This document shows, piece by piece, positions 52,762-61,975 of a DNA stretch of 64,000 bases. The notes below the pieces were generated by a model, which did no database searches, was not told where the DNA came from, and saw only the letters and a list, made by a program, of their open reading frames with translations. Where the stretch lies: positions 62,001 to 126,000 of the forward strand of contig CAACVI010000012.1 of the NCBI GenBank assembly GCA_900659855.1, written 5' to 3'. The DNA is from Candidatus Desulfarcum epimagneticum. GTDB lineage: Bacteria; Desulfobacterota; Desulfobacteria; Desulfobacterales; CR-1. The position numbers and the translations under genes are program-made. Position 1 is the stretch's first letter; each line of letters opens with the position of its first letter.

Positions 52762-53169
52762 TTATTTCAACGCGCTCCCCATCCAAAATCCCGCCAGGCC
52801 CACGATCCCGCATAAAAAAGTTCCCCAGGCCATATCAATGAACACGATGGGCAAAGGCCAGCCTTTTAATGTGGCCAGGTTGGTGAGGTCATAGGCGGCG
52901 TAGGCGAAAAATCCAAAAAGGGCGCCCAGAATCGCCGCCCTTGCCCATGAGGCCTTTTCCAGGGCCGGGAAAACGGCGAATATCAGGATTCCGGCCACGA
53001 ACAGCAGGTAAAAAATGACGGCGGCGGTCCAGTTGATGTCCGGCCTTAAAAAAGCGCCCAGGTATTTTTTGTAGACGCCCCGGGCCGCGAACCCCAGCCA
53101 GATCATGTCCACGGCAAAAAAAACGCATGCCGTGAGAATGTAAAGGATGACAATGGACGATGTTTTCAT
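52762..53169 (-). CDS. DUF2177 family membrane protein
   Basis: About 135 residues and four membrane segments, with YILTACVFFAVDMIWLGFAA, FLRPDINWTAAVIFYLLFV, GALFGFFAYAAYDLTNLATL and DMAWGTFLCG, the DUF2177 pattern. The ATG at 53169 has a GAGG upstream. Often found beside DUF1295 genes, as here; function unknown. Confidence 0.85.
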   Translation of the reverse strand: MKTSSIVILYILTACVFFAVDMIWLGFAARGVYKKYLGAFLRPDINWTAAVIFYLLFVAGILIFAVFPALEKASWARAAILGALFGFFAYAAYDLTNLATLKGWPLPIVFIDMAWGTFLCGIVGLAGFWMGSALK

Positions 53170-53262
53170 GGGGACCTCGTTTTGAGAGGTTAAACGCGCC
53201 GAAAGGACGTATTCATCCCGCCGCTGCCTGAAGCCATCCAAAAATCCCGGGGCAGCGGATAT

Positions 53263-53487
53263 TTATTGCTGAGACCGCGAACGGGACTGCCTTATCGCGT
53301 CAAGTATGTCCTGTGTGGAGGCTTTTGTTCGAATTCCGGGAACATCAAAAGGCGATTTCGGAAGGGACTTATACTTGACCACGAAGGATTCCCCACTCCG
53401 GCGTTTAATCATCACTTCCTCAAAGCGCGCGACATCTAAAACCTCGGGAAATTTTTTACGGGCCTCGGAATATGTGTATGCCTTCAT
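53263..53487 (-). CDS. Phd/YefM-like antitoxin
   Basis: 74 residues, MKAYTYSEARKKFPEVLDVA then EEVMIKRRSGESFVVKYKSL, the prevent-host-death fold with the typical short beta-hairpin repressor core. Its ATG overlaps the PIN toxin stop by 4 bp. The order is toxin first, antitoxin second, opposite to the usual Phd arrangement. Confidence 0.8.
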   Translation of the reverse strand: MKAYTYSEARKKFPEVLDVARFEEVMIKRRSGESFVVKYKSLPKSPFDVPGIRTKASTQDILDAIRQSRSRSQQ

Positions 53488-53882
53488 TTTTTGATCTCCA
53501 GAGTTCGGATTTTCATTTTTTGCGCGACCGATCTCATGCGTTTATCAAGAGTGAGCAATGGAAATTGCGAAGTGGCGGCGCATTCCAAAAAATAAGCGTC
53601 ATATGCGTAAATATTGAAAGTGGTCGCGATCCTCAGGGCGCTCCGAATATCAATTTTCCACAACTCAACTGGAATTTCCTGAACAGAATCCCATGCCGCG
53701 AGAACCTCATCGAAATCTATTCGTCGCATTTTAAAAATCGCAGACAACGCGTTGCCTATTTCAAAAGGCAACACATCCGGGGCGATGAGATCATGTCCAA
53801 TCGTCAACTTTATTATCTCTGATTTTTCAGGCTCATTAAGAGCCACCGCCAGAAAAGTATTTGTGTCCGCTATGATTTTCAC
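53484..53882 (-). CDS. PIN-domain toxin (VapC-like RNase)
   Basis: 132 residues from a GTG at 53882, where the conserved VKIIADTNTFLAVALNEPEK begins; the longer frame to 54089 is not conserved. The acidic PIN residues are Asp in IADTNTF, Glu in LPFEIGNALSAI, and the C-terminal YDAYFLECA and LLTLDKRM. Probably an RNase neutralised by the downstream Phd-like protein. Confidence 0.82.
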   Translation of the reverse strand: MKIIADTNTFLAVALNEPEKSEIIKLTIGHDLIAPDVLPFEIGNALSAIFKMRRIDFDEVLAAWDSVQEIPVELWKIDIRSALRIATTFNIYAYDAYFLECAATSQFPLLTLDKRMRSVAQKMKIRTLEIKK

Positions 53883-54070
53883 GCAGTCAATGTTACGACT
53901 ATTCACCTTTTTTGTCAAGATTAAGGGCTCGCGCGGGGGACGATCGAAAAAGAGAATGGAAAATTTAAAAAAAACGGCGGCCCCGGCCGGATTTGCCGGG
54001 AGCCGCCTGGAAAGAGCCAAGGCAGGCTTTGAAAGCCGCCCCGGAAAGGCGAAGGGCGAGTCCCGCCCCG

Positions 54071-54577
54071 CTACTGGGCAGGCATGCACGGGGGAGTTCC
54101 GCCCATGCCGCCTCCTCCCATCCTTCCCCGGCCCATGCCGTGTTTCATCATGCCCATTCCGCCTCCCATGCCGCCGAGGCCGGGCTTGATCTTATTGAGT
54201 TTGAGCATGTGGTCCAGGCGTTTCTGGTCCAGACTGGCCCGGGTGGAGGAAATCTCTTTCTGTATCTTGGCGGCCCTGGCCGCGTTCGGCTTGGCCTTGG
54301 CCAGCTCGCTTTTCAATTCGAGATTTTTCTGGTACAGGCCCTGACTGAGCGTCTGGGTTTCGGTCATAAAAGCGGCCCGCTCATCCTGGAAAAGCTTCAA
54401 TTCCTCGGGGGTCAGGTTTCCGGGACCCATGCCCATTCCGGGACCCATTCCCATTCCATGCCCCATGCCCATTCCGCCCTGTCCGGCTCGTTGTCCCATT
54501 CGGGCAAAGACGTCGGAGCCCAGGGCCGCCACGCTCAGAACCACGAGGGTCACGATCAATACTTTAAAATGTCTCAT
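54071..54577 (-). CDS. Periplasmic Met/Gly-rich protein, Spy/ZraP-like
   Basis: About 168 residues. A Sec signal (1-25, likely cut after DVFA) precedes a Met/Gly/His-rich stretch, a helical core with LTPEELKLFQDERAAFMTET and NLELKSELAKAKPNAARAAK, and a second Met/Gly/His-rich tail ending PPCMPAQ. The plan is that of Spy/CpxP/ZraP periplasmic metal-responsive chaperones. AAGGAGAAACAAA precedes the ATG. A role in copper or zinc stress is likely from family knowledge. Confidence 0.78.
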   Translation of the reverse strand: MRHFKVLIVTLVVLSVAALGSDVFARMGQRAGQGGMGMGHGMGMGPGMGMGPGNLTPEELKLFQDERAAFMTETQTLSQGLYQKNLELKSELAKAKPNAARAAKIQKEISSTRASLDQKRLDHMLKLNKIKPGLGGMGGGMGMMKHGMGRGRMGGGGMGGTPPCMPAQ

Positions 54578-54841
54578 TTTGTTTCTCCTTTTGTTTGGGT
54601 TGTTTTGTGATGGGGACGTGTCCCCATCTTCTCTGTTTGCCTTATATACAAAGCAAAATCGGCGCCAAAACAAACCGAAAGAAAAAATTTTTTTATAACA
54701 TTTTAAAATGATTAAGAAATGTTCCTTAAAGCACGACAGCTCCAGACAGCGGCGACCAGGCGGTCTTCAAAAAGACCGGGTCAAAAAGACACGCCCGTTT
54801 GAAGCCAAAACCCAAAACCGTGTCATTTTGACCCGCCTCCG

Positions 54842-55222
54842 TCAAAAGGCCCCCAGCTGGCAGCGCCGGAATTTAACTCCGGCGCCCTCGCAGATATGGG
54901 CGAGCTTCAGTTTCGGGATGCCGAAGCGCTCCGCGATCTTCCATGCTTCGGCGCAGTCCAGGCCGTTTTCTCCCGACGCGTCCCGGATGGCGTCCATGAG
55001 CTTTCGGTCGGATGTCTGCCGGGGCTGAACGATCTTCTTATCAGGACTGTGGCCGAACAAACCCAGTTGGCAGGCTGTGAGCGAGACATCCCGGGAATCG
55101 GCCGCCTCCCCCACCTGTTTCGGCGAAACGCCCAGGGAAGCGGCGATGTCAAAGGCGTCCGCGCAGGCCAGCCCGCCGTTTTTGATCCGTCCGGATATCT
55201 CTTTTAAGACGTTTTCATCCAT
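54842..55222 (-). CDS. Hypothetical protein with two tandem CQLG modules
   Basis: 126 residues, no family recognised. It consists of two copies of about 50 residues. The first runs from VLKEISGRIKNGGLACADAF to TACQLGLFG, the second from LMDAIRDASGENGLDCAEAW to FRRCQLGAF. Shared features are the GL-x-CA-[DE]A start, a hydrophobic helix followed by GVSP/GIPK, and the terminal CQLG. Each module looks like a small helix-turn-helix fold with two Cys. It precedes no obvious partner but lies 29 bp after coaD and is likely co-transcribed with coaD and rsmD. Confidence 0.65.
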   Translation of the reverse strand: MDENVLKEISGRIKNGGLACADAFDIAASLGVSPKQVGEAADSRDVSLTACQLGLFGHSPDKKIVQPRQTSDRKLMDAIRDASGENGLDCAEAWKIAERFGIPKLKLAHICEGAGVKFRRCQLGAF

Positions 55223-55251
55223 CTGTCCCCCTTTCTCCGGCCGGCGCCGGT

Positions 55252-55743
55252 CTAAAGACAGGCCGGCCCCATCTTTTCTTTGAGTTTCCGGTTGACCGCG
55301 GGCGGAACCATGTCCTCAATGTTGGCGCCGAACTGCGCCGCTTCCTTGATAATGGAAGAGCTGGTGAAAATCCACCGAAGGCCCGTCATGAGGAAAACGG
55401 TCTGAATCTCGCGGTTGAGCTTCCGATTCATCAACGCCAGCTGAAACTCAAATTCAAAATCCGAAACCGCCCGCATACCCCGAAGCACCGCCAGCGCCCC
55501 TTTCTGGGCCGCGTAATCCATCGAAAGACCGCAAAAGGCGTCCACTTCGACGTTGGGGGCGTCTTTGAGCCCCTCTTTCAAAAGGGCGATTCTTTCCTCC
55601 ACAGTGAACAGGCATTTTTTGTTGGGGTTGTGCAAAATGGCCACAATGATTTTGTCAAACAGCTTCAGGCCCCTTTGAACGATATCGATGTGCCCGTTGG
55701 TCACGGGATCAAACGAGCCGGGATAGATGGCGATTTTTTCCAT
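55252..55743 (-). CDS. coaD: Phosphopantetheine adenylyltransferase
   Basis: Adenylates 4'-phosphopantetheine in coenzyme A synthesis. 163 residues with YPGSFDPVTNGHIDIVQRGL (the HxGH-type T/HxGH motif), VAILHNPNKKCLFTVEER, GMRAVSDFEFEFQLALMNRK and the C-terminal IEDMVPPAV. It lies 6 bp after rsmD, a common pairing. Confidence 0.96.
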   Translation of the reverse strand: MEKIAIYPGSFDPVTNGHIDIVQRGLKLFDKIIVAILHNPNKKCLFTVEERIALLKEGLKDAPNVEVDAFCGLSMDYAAQKGALAVLRGMRAVSDFEFEFQLALMNRKLNREIQTVFLMTGLRWIFTSSSIIKEAAQFGANIEDMVPPAVNRKLKEKMGPACL

Positions 55744-55749
55744 GTCGTT

Positions 55750-56361
55750 TCAAAAATCCTTTCGTTGTGTTTTGCCTGGGGCGTTTTGTTCAAGAAGCGT
55801 CTCAGGCCGGCGTCTCAAAAACGAGGCCACGTTTCTCCCCTGTCTTTTGCTTTTAAAGACCTCAAAATCAGGGCTCTCTTCCCATATGGGCTCGGCCGGC
55901 GAATGTTCGACCACCACAATGGCGTCCGGGGCCAGGCATCGGCTTTCAGCCAGGCTCGTCAGCGCGGGATTAACCCGATCACGCTCGTAGGGCGGATCCA
56001 TAAACACAAGGTCAAAGGCCGGTGAGGCGTTTTTCACCCGGCTTAAACGCCTGGCAATGTCAAGCCGGATCAGCCGGGCCTCTTTCTCAAAGCCGCAGGA
56101 GCGGAGGTTTTCCCGGACCAGATCAAGGGAACGGGGGTCCTGGTCGATAAACACACACAGCCGGGCCCCCCGGCTCAGCGCCTCAATGCCCAGCGCTCCC
56201 GTGCCCGCGAACATGTCCAGCGCCGCCGCGCCCGGGACCCAGTCGGCGATGACATTGAAAATGGTTTCCCGAAGCCGGTTTGAAGTCGGCCGTATATATC
56301 CGCCTGGAACCGGGCGAAGCTTCTTGCCCTTTCTCCGGCCCCCGATGATGCGAATTCCCAT
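55750..56361 (-). CDS. rsmD: 16S rRNA (guanine(966)-N(2))-methyltransferase
   Basis: 203 residues with GGRRKGKKLRPVPGGYIRPT, the SAM-binding LDMFAGTGALGIEALSRGA and the catalytic FDLVFMDPPYERD (DPPY). Methylates G966 of 16S rRNA. It directly precedes coaD, and follows the response-regulator stop by 3 bp. Confidence 0.95.
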   Translation of the reverse strand: MGIRIIGGRRKGKKLRPVPGGYIRPTSNRLRETIFNVIADWVPGAAALDMFAGTGALGIEALSRGARLCVFIDQDPRSLDLVRENLRSCGFEKEARLIRLDIARRLSRVKNASPAFDLVFMDPPYERDRVNPALTSLAESRCLAPDAIVVVEHSPAEPIWEESPDFEVFKSKRQGRNVASFLRRRPETLLEQNAPGKTQRKDF

Positions 56362-56364
56362 TTT

Positions 56365-57723
56365 TTACTTCAGACTTTTCACTTTTTTATGGAGATAGCT
56401 GCGCGCCACCCCGATGATCTTGGCCGTCCGGGTGAAATTGTGGTCATTTTCCTTGAGTTTCCGATGGATGAATTCCTTTTCAAAGGCCCGTTTGGCCTCC
56501 TTGAGGTTTTCGCCTTCAAAAAGCCCCGGGAAAAAGACCGGGGAATGCCCGGCGGCTCCCCCGTCCCGGTATTCCGCCGGAATATCGCCGGCCTCGATGG
56601 TCTCTTTTCCCACCATGATCACCAGACGCTCCGCCAGATTTTTCAACTCCCGGACATTCCCGGGCCAGCGGTAGCCCATCAGCAGGTCCAGGGCCTCCGG
56701 CGCGACCTTTTTTTTCCGGCTCCTGTTTTCCCGGGCGTAAATATTAAAAAACGTGTCCATGAGAATGGGAATGTCCTCTATGCGATCCCTCAAAGGGGGA
56801 ACGGTGATGGGAATCACGTTCAAACGGTAATACAGGTCCTCCCGAAAGTTGCCCGCCTCGATTTCCTTTTCCATATCCTTATTGCTGGCGGTGATGACCC
56901 TCAAATCGATATCCAGGACCCGGGTGCCCCCCACCCGCTGTATTTTTCTCTCCTGGAGGGCGCGCAGTATCTTGGCCTGGTTTTTCAAGCTCATATCGCT
57001 GATCTCGTCCAGGAAGATGGTTCCCTTGTTGGCCAGCTCGAACTTGCCTCTTTTTTTGACGGTGGAGGACGAAAAAGCCCCCCGTTCCTGGCCGAAAAGC
57101 TCGGTCTCGATCAGCTCGTCGGGGATGGCGGCGCAGTTCACTTCCACAATGGGCTCCTCGGCCCTGGGGCTGAGCTGGTGGATGGTTCTGGCCACCAACT
57201 CCTTTCCCGTTCCGTTCTCGCCCTTGACGAATATCCATGAGTCGGAGGGGGCGATGACGGCCACCTGTTTCCTTAATTCATTGATAACGGGTGAATGGCC
57301 GTCAATGGAGTGTTTTTTTAGCGCCTTTCCCCTCAGGTAGCGGTTTTCCTCTTCCAGGCGTTTGAAATTCAAGGCGTTGTTGATGGCCACAATCACCTTT
57401 TCGATGGACAAAGGCTTTTCGATCAGATCATAGGCGCCCAGCTTGATGGTCTGGACCGCCGTCTCAATGGAGCCATGGCCGGTGATAACGATGACCTGAA
57501 CATGGGGGCTGGTCTTTTTGATTTCCTTTAAGGTCTCAATGCCGTCTATTCCCGGCATCCATATGTCCAGAAGGGCCAGGTCCGGGGATTCGGAATCAAT
57601 GATCTTTAAAGCCTCATAACCGTTTGAGGCCGTGAGCACATCATAGCCCTCATCCGAGAGCAGGCCTTTCAATGTCCGGATGATGGACGCCTCGTCATCA
57701 ACCAGGAGAATAGTGGGAAACAT
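56365..57723 (-). CDS. NtrX-like response regulator with altered GAFTGA loop
   Basis: 452 residues. The receiver domain (1-120) has the phospho-acceptor Asp in LALLDIWMPG. The AAA+ domain has Walker A VKGENGTGKELVARTIH, Walker B GTIFLDEISDMS, and a C-terminal Fis-type helix-turn-helix ending RSYLHKKVKSLK. The sigma-54 contact loop, normally GAFTGA, reads GAFSSS, as in NtrX proteins that have lost or weakened sigma-54 activation. It lies downstream of the NtrY-like kinase by 25 bp and forms a two-component pair with it. Confidence 0.9.
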   Translation of the reverse strand: MFPTILLVDDEASIIRTLKGLLSDEGYDVLTASNGYEALKIIDSESPDLALLDIWMPGIDGIETLKEIKKTSPHVQVIVITGHGSIETAVQTIKLGAYDLIEKPLSIEKVIVAINNALNFKRLEEENRYLRGKALKKHSIDGHSPVINELRKQVAVIAPSDSWIFVKGENGTGKELVARTIHQLSPRAEEPIVEVNCAAIPDELIETELFGQERGAFSSSTVKKRGKFELANKGTIFLDEISDMSLKNQAKILRALQERKIQRVGGTRVLDIDLRVITASNKDMEKEIEAGNFREDLYYRLNVIPITVPPLRDRIEDIPILMDTFFNIYARENRSRKKKVAPEALDLLMGYRWPGNVRELKNLAERLVIMVGKETIEAGDIPAEYRDGGAAGHSPVFFPGLFEGENLKEAKRAFEKEFIHRKLKENDHNFTRTAKIIGVARSYLHKKVKSLK

Positions 57724-57748
57724 GCGCGCGCTCCTTTATTTTTTTCTT

Positions 57749-60001
57749 TCAAACCGGAAACTCAATGACAAAAGTGGCCCCCCTGGGCTCGTTTCTGGCG
57801 ACATAGATTTTTCCCTTGTGATCCGCGATGATGGCGCTGACAATGGTCAGGCCCAGGCCCATCCCGGACTTCTTGGTGGAAAAATCCGGCTCAAAGAGCC
57901 GGGCCTTGTTTTCAGGGGAAATGCCGGCTCCGTCATCGCTGACCTTTAAAATCACCTTGCCGGCCTTTCGGTCGTGGGACGCTGAAATCATGATGGTCCC
58001 CTTGTTTCTCACCGCCGCGATGGCGTTGTCCACCAGGTTGAGCATGGCCTGTTTGATCTGCCGGCGGTCCAGGTTGAGAACGGGAATGTCCGGGTCTTCA
58101 ATATCCACCTTGAACACAATCCCCGGCCGGCCCTCCCGGTACAGGGACACCGTCTCCTCAATGATGGACGTCAGGTCGCAGGGCCTGGGGTCCGCGGAGG
58201 GGAATTTTGCGAGCGATGAAAATTCATTCACCAGATCCTTGATCAGATCCACATGATCGATGATGGTGCGGGTGCATTCATCGAACACATTGTTTTCATG
58301 GACATATTCGGAATATTTCCGCCTGAGACGCTGGGCCGAAAGTTTGATGGGGGTGAGGGGGTTTTTCACCTCATGGGCGATGCGTCGGGCCACCTCCCGC
58401 CAGGCGGCCATACGCTCGGCCTTTTCCAGCTCGGTCAAATCGTCAAAGACCAGCACCATTCCGATGCGTTTTCCGGCGTCGTCATTGAGCGCGTTGATAT
58501 GCAAAAGGAAACTTTTGGGGGTTCCGGCGATGGCGGTCTTAAAAGAGGACTCCAGAGCGCTCCGGCCCGAGGCCGCGAAGTCTTTGATAATTTTCCCCAC
58601 TTCAAACATGCCGGCGGACGCCGAAAAATCCCGGCTCCCCCGGCCCGCGATATTCTCGGCCCGGATGCCCAGCATTCTTTCGGCGGATTTGTTGATGGTG
58701 GAAAACAATCCCTTTGAGTCAAGGGAAATGACCCCGGCCGAAATATTTTTCAGCACCACCTCCATGTACCGGCGGCGCTCCTCAATCTCGATGTTTCGCT
58801 GTTTGAGCATGCCGGCTGAAAGCTCCAGCTGCTTCCGGCCCGCCCTCAAATCCCGGGTCATCTGGTTAAAGGAATCCACCAGGGTCCCGATTTCATCATC
58901 CCCTTGTATCTCAATGGCGACATCCAGGTCCCCTTCGGCCACCCGCCGGGTTCCCTCGGCCAGCTTCATGATGGGAATGGAAATGGTCTTGGCCAGGTAG
59001 AACCCGAACCATACGGCGCAAAACACCACCAGAAGGGCCACAATGGAAAGAGTGATATAGTACGTGATCCGAACGGGCCTTTTTAAAAACTTGATCTGCT
59101 GATACTCTTCAAAGCCCTTGGATATGGCGTCCATGTTGCGGGAAAGACCCAGGGGAATCAATATGTCCAGCACGATAAAGGCCCGGGCGTCGGTCTTGGA
59201 CGCCCCGAAGGGAATGGTTCCGATGGTCCGCGCCACTTCCCCGGCGCCCAGGGATTCGGAAAACGAGCGGGTTTTTTCCCCGCCCATGTCCTTTAAGAGG
59301 TGATCGGCCGACACCTTGGCGAAATGGCTTTCCACGTTGTCTTCCCCGATGTTCCCGGACACGGAAATAGCGATTCGCTCGGCGTTCGGGGAGTATATCT
59401 CGATGGCGTCTATATTAAATCCCCGCTGGATTTCTTTCAGGCGCCGGGAAAGGGCCCGGCGGTTTTTTTTGTCCGTCACATTGGCCTTTTCCAGTTCCCG
59501 GGATATTTTCTCCATGTAAAAACGGCTGTTTTCCCCGGCGTACTCATACAGGCGGCGGCCCACATTAATGGAATTTTCAAGGGCCTGCTCCACCGGCACA
59601 TTAAACCAGAATTCAATGCTGGTGGTGATGATGTTGATGGAGAAGAAAAAAAGAACCGCGGCGGGCAGAAGGGTGAGCGAGACAAAGGCCGCCACGAGGC
59701 GGGCGCGCAAACGGGCGCCCATGACCCTTTTCCGGCGCTGAAACAAAAGCTTGACCAGGTTTCTGAGAACCAGGAATATCAGAAGAATCAGAAGCAGGAG
59801 ATTGATATTGATCAGGATAAACAAAAAAATGGTGTTTGAAACGGGAAAATCGGCCCCGAAATTGATGATCCGGGTCTCCACAAAGGTAAGAAACGCCACC
59901 ACGGGAAAAATGGCGATGATGATGCTGTACTCCCGTTTGCGCCGCCTGCGCTCGTCTTCGGCAAGGGGGGCTTTTTTTCTCAAATGGCGGGAATCATCCA
60001 T
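57749..60001 (-). CDS. NtrY-like membrane histidine kinase
   Basis: 750 residues. Three N-terminal membrane segments (about 28-48, 58-84, 104-126), a periplasmic part, a further membrane segment near 305-330 and a HAMP region lead to a PAS-type domain with GVISLDSKGLFSTINKSAER. The phospho-acceptor His is in REVARRIAHEVKNPLTPIKL. The ATPase domain has NLVDNAIAAVRNKG, SDDGAGISPENKARLFEP and GMGLGLTIVSAI. The domain order matches NtrY. The signal is unknown; nitrogen, redox and envelope roles are all described for NtrYX. Confidence 0.92.
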   Translation of the reverse strand: MDDSRHLRKKAPLAEDERRRRKREYSIIIAIFPVVAFLTFVETRIINFGADFPVSNTIFLFILININLLLLILLIFLVLRNLVKLLFQRRKRVMGARLRARLVAAFVSLTLLPAAVLFFFSINIITTSIEFWFNVPVEQALENSINVGRRLYEYAGENSRFYMEKISRELEKANVTDKKNRRALSRRLKEIQRGFNIDAIEIYSPNAERIAISVSGNIGEDNVESHFAKVSADHLLKDMGGEKTRSFSESLGAGEVARTIGTIPFGASKTDARAFIVLDILIPLGLSRNMDAISKGFEEYQQIKFLKRPVRITYYITLSIVALLVVFCAVWFGFYLAKTISIPIMKLAEGTRRVAEGDLDVAIEIQGDDEIGTLVDSFNQMTRDLRAGRKQLELSAGMLKQRNIEIEERRRYMEVVLKNISAGVISLDSKGLFSTINKSAERMLGIRAENIAGRGSRDFSASAGMFEVGKIIKDFAASGRSALESSFKTAIAGTPKSFLLHINALNDDAGKRIGMVLVFDDLTELEKAERMAAWREVARRIAHEVKNPLTPIKLSAQRLRRKYSEYVHENNVFDECTRTIIDHVDLIKDLVNEFSSLAKFPSADPRPCDLTSIIEETVSLYREGRPGIVFKVDIEDPDIPVLNLDRRQIKQAMLNLVDNAIAAVRNKGTIMISASHDRKAGKVILKVSDDGAGISPENKARLFEPDFSTKKSGMGLGLTIVSAIIADHKGKIYVARNEPRGATFVIEFPV

Positions 60002-60080
60002 GGGCCGGCGCTTTTTTTAAGAAGTGGACGCCGCCGTCCGGCCGCCTGTTTTTCGCGGTTTTTTTCAGCATAGGGCCTTC

Positions 60081-60650
60081 TCAATAGGTGAAGTCGATGG
60101 TGTACCAGTCGGTTTCAAAATCCCAGAAAGACAAAAAAAACAGCACATAATGCAGGTAAAACGGCAGGGTGAACTTGCTCAGCTCGGCTTTGGCCCGAAT
60201 CTGGTACAACCCGCCCTTGTCCAGCCGTTTAAGGGGCACAATTCTTAAGCTGTCCACTTCGGTCATCAATTTCCGGGCCTCCACAAAGGATTTGGTGACC
60301 AGGGGTTTGTTGTTCTCCCAGGATCGTTTGATGACATATTCCTTTTTCAAGGTGTTGTACTTGATGGAATGGGTCACCTTGATGTCGGATATCTCTTTGT
60401 CGCCCCAGAAATCCCGGACCCGGTTTAGAATGATGAAAAATGAAAAAGCGGCCGGAACGCCGCTTAAAACCACTTTTTTGATCTTGTCGCTAAACGCCCC
60501 CTCCACATTCAGATAGATCAAAAGATCGTCTCTTGTGTTGGTGACAATGATATTTTCAAGCGTGGCTTCCTGGGCGGCCATGCTGTGAAGCGGCAGAATG
60601 ATGATGGAAAAAACAATGACAAAAATTTTGATAAAAGCGTTTGGTCTCAT
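60081..60650 (-). CDS. DUF4390 family exported protein
   Basis: About 189 residues from the ATG at 60650, where a signal peptide (IKIFVIVFSIIILPLHSMA) begins; the longer frame is not used. The body has NTRDDLLIYLNVEGAFSDKI, VTHSIKYNTLKKEYVIKRSW and the end WDFETDWYTIDFTY, the DUF4390 pattern. Genes of this family usually lie just upstream of ntrYX in Desulfobacterota, as here. It is probably anchored in the envelope; role unknown. Confidence 0.82.
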   Translation of the reverse strand: MRPNAFIKIFVIVFSIIILPLHSMAAQEATLENIIVTNTRDDLLIYLNVEGAFSDKIKKVVLSGVPAAFSFFIILNRVRDFWGDKEISDIKVTHSIKYNTLKKEYVIKRSWENNKPLVTKSFVEARKLMTEVDSLRIVPLKRLDKGGLYQIRAKAELSKFTLPFYLHYVLFFLSFWDFETDWYTIDFTY

Positions 60651-60818
60651 TTGCGCTCTTCCGAAACCCGGGCGTTCGGGCGTGGAATAAAAAAAAGCCC
60701 GGCCCGCCCAACCGGACGGCGGATTCAATGGTTTTTTTTTAAATGGCTTTGATTTTCAGGCTAAGGACATAGCCCACATTGTCCAAAATGGCAAGTTCTT
60801 TCTACAGAAGTCGGGCGA

Positions 60819-61682
60819 TCAGAATATCGTGCGGGTTTCCCAGGAATCTTTGGAGGCGAAAAACTCTTTGAGAAAGGCGTGATGAAAGGCGTGGCCGGAT
60901 TTTTTGGTCACGATATGCCCCATAATCGGCATGCCCAGAAGGGAGAAATCGCCGATGCAGTCCAGGGTCTTGTGGCGGACAAACTCATCCTCAAACCGAA
61001 GGCCGCCCTGGTTGAGGATATCATGTTTATCCACCACCACGGCATTGTCCAGAGAGCCCCCCCTGGCCAGGCCCAGGCTTTTGAGGGTCTCCACCTCCTC
61101 AAGAAAACCGAAGGTCCGGGCCCGGCAGACCTCCTTTTCGAAAATCCTGTTGTCAATGGCGGAGGAGAAGCTCTGGCGGCGTATCCGGGGGTGGTCGTAG
61201 TCAATGTCGCAGGTGATTCTAAAATCCGAAGAGGGGTAGATGGCCACCGATTTTCCATTCTCTTCCAGAACCAGGGGTTTTTTCACCACAAAATAAGATC
61301 GGGATCCCTCCTGGGTCTTAAAACCGGCGGATTTCAACACATCGGTGAACGGCCCCGCGCTTCCATCCATAATGGGAATTTCGTAAGAGTCCGTCTCAAC
61401 GGTGATGTTGTCGATCCCAAGCCCGAAAAAGCTGGCCATGAGATGCTCGACGGTGGACACGATCATCCCGTTTTCGCCGATGACCGTGGCCAGGCTGGTG
61501 TCCACGATCATATTAAAATGAGCCTTCACGCCGGGGCAATCCGGAAGGTCCGTCCGCACAAATCTCACGCCCTGGTTCGCGGGCGCGGGTTTGAAGGTCA
61601 CGTGGGCTTCTCTTCCGGAATGAACGCCGACTCCGGAACAGCTCACCGGATTTTCAATGGTGGTTTGTTTGCGCGGACGCAT
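60819..61682 (-). CDS. lpxC: UDP-3-O-acyl-N-acetylglucosamine deacetylase
   Basis: The committed, zinc-dependent step of lipid A synthesis. 287 residues, a little short. It has SGVGVHSGREAHVTFKPAP, the zinc/active-site HLMASFFGLGIDN preceded by STVE, HKTLDCIGDFSLLG and GHAFHHAF. It shows the cell has a Gram-negative outer membrane. Confidence 0.96.
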   Translation of the reverse strand: MRPRKQTTIENPVSCSGVGVHSGREAHVTFKPAPANQGVRFVRTDLPDCPGVKAHFNMIVDTSLATVIGENGMIVSTVEHLMASFFGLGIDNITVETDSYEIPIMDGSAGPFTDVLKSAGFKTQEGSRSYFVVKKPLVLEENGKSVAIYPSSDFRITCDIDYDHPRIRRQSFSSAIDNRIFEKEVCRARTFGFLEEVETLKSLGLARGGSLDNAVVVDKHDILNQGGLRFEDEFVRHKTLDCIGDFSLLGMPIMGHIVTKKSGHAFHHAFLKEFFASKDSWETRTIF

Positions 61683-61727
61683 GTGTATATGTATATATCC
61701 AAATATTTTTCAATGGGAAACAAGCCG

Positions 61728-61782
61728 GATAAACTCGTAAAAAAGCTTTGGAATGGCTAAAATAAGCGTTACGACGCCATCA
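61728..61782. repeat. Degenerate end of the hairpin repeat family
   Basis: Contains GATAAACTCGTAAAAAA (as in copies 2 and 3), ATGGCTAA (as in the arms of copy 1) and TTACGACGCCATC (as at the 4959 copy), but no central hairpin. It lies in the 280-bp gap between lpxC and rnhB and may be a decayed or assembling copy. Confidence 0.45.
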
Positions 61783-61975
61783 AGCTACTTTGTGGCATAA
61801 TATATTTCATGAAGCCGGGCGTTGTCAATCTGTTTCTATAACCCTGCGGCATATATTTTATAAAAACCATTCACGCGGTCGCAAACATCGCCCATGATCG
61901 AAAAAAAACATTGCTTTGCGCGTCGTGTTGTGAAAATAATTTAAAAATTCAACCCTTTCCCGAATGGAGGCGCCC

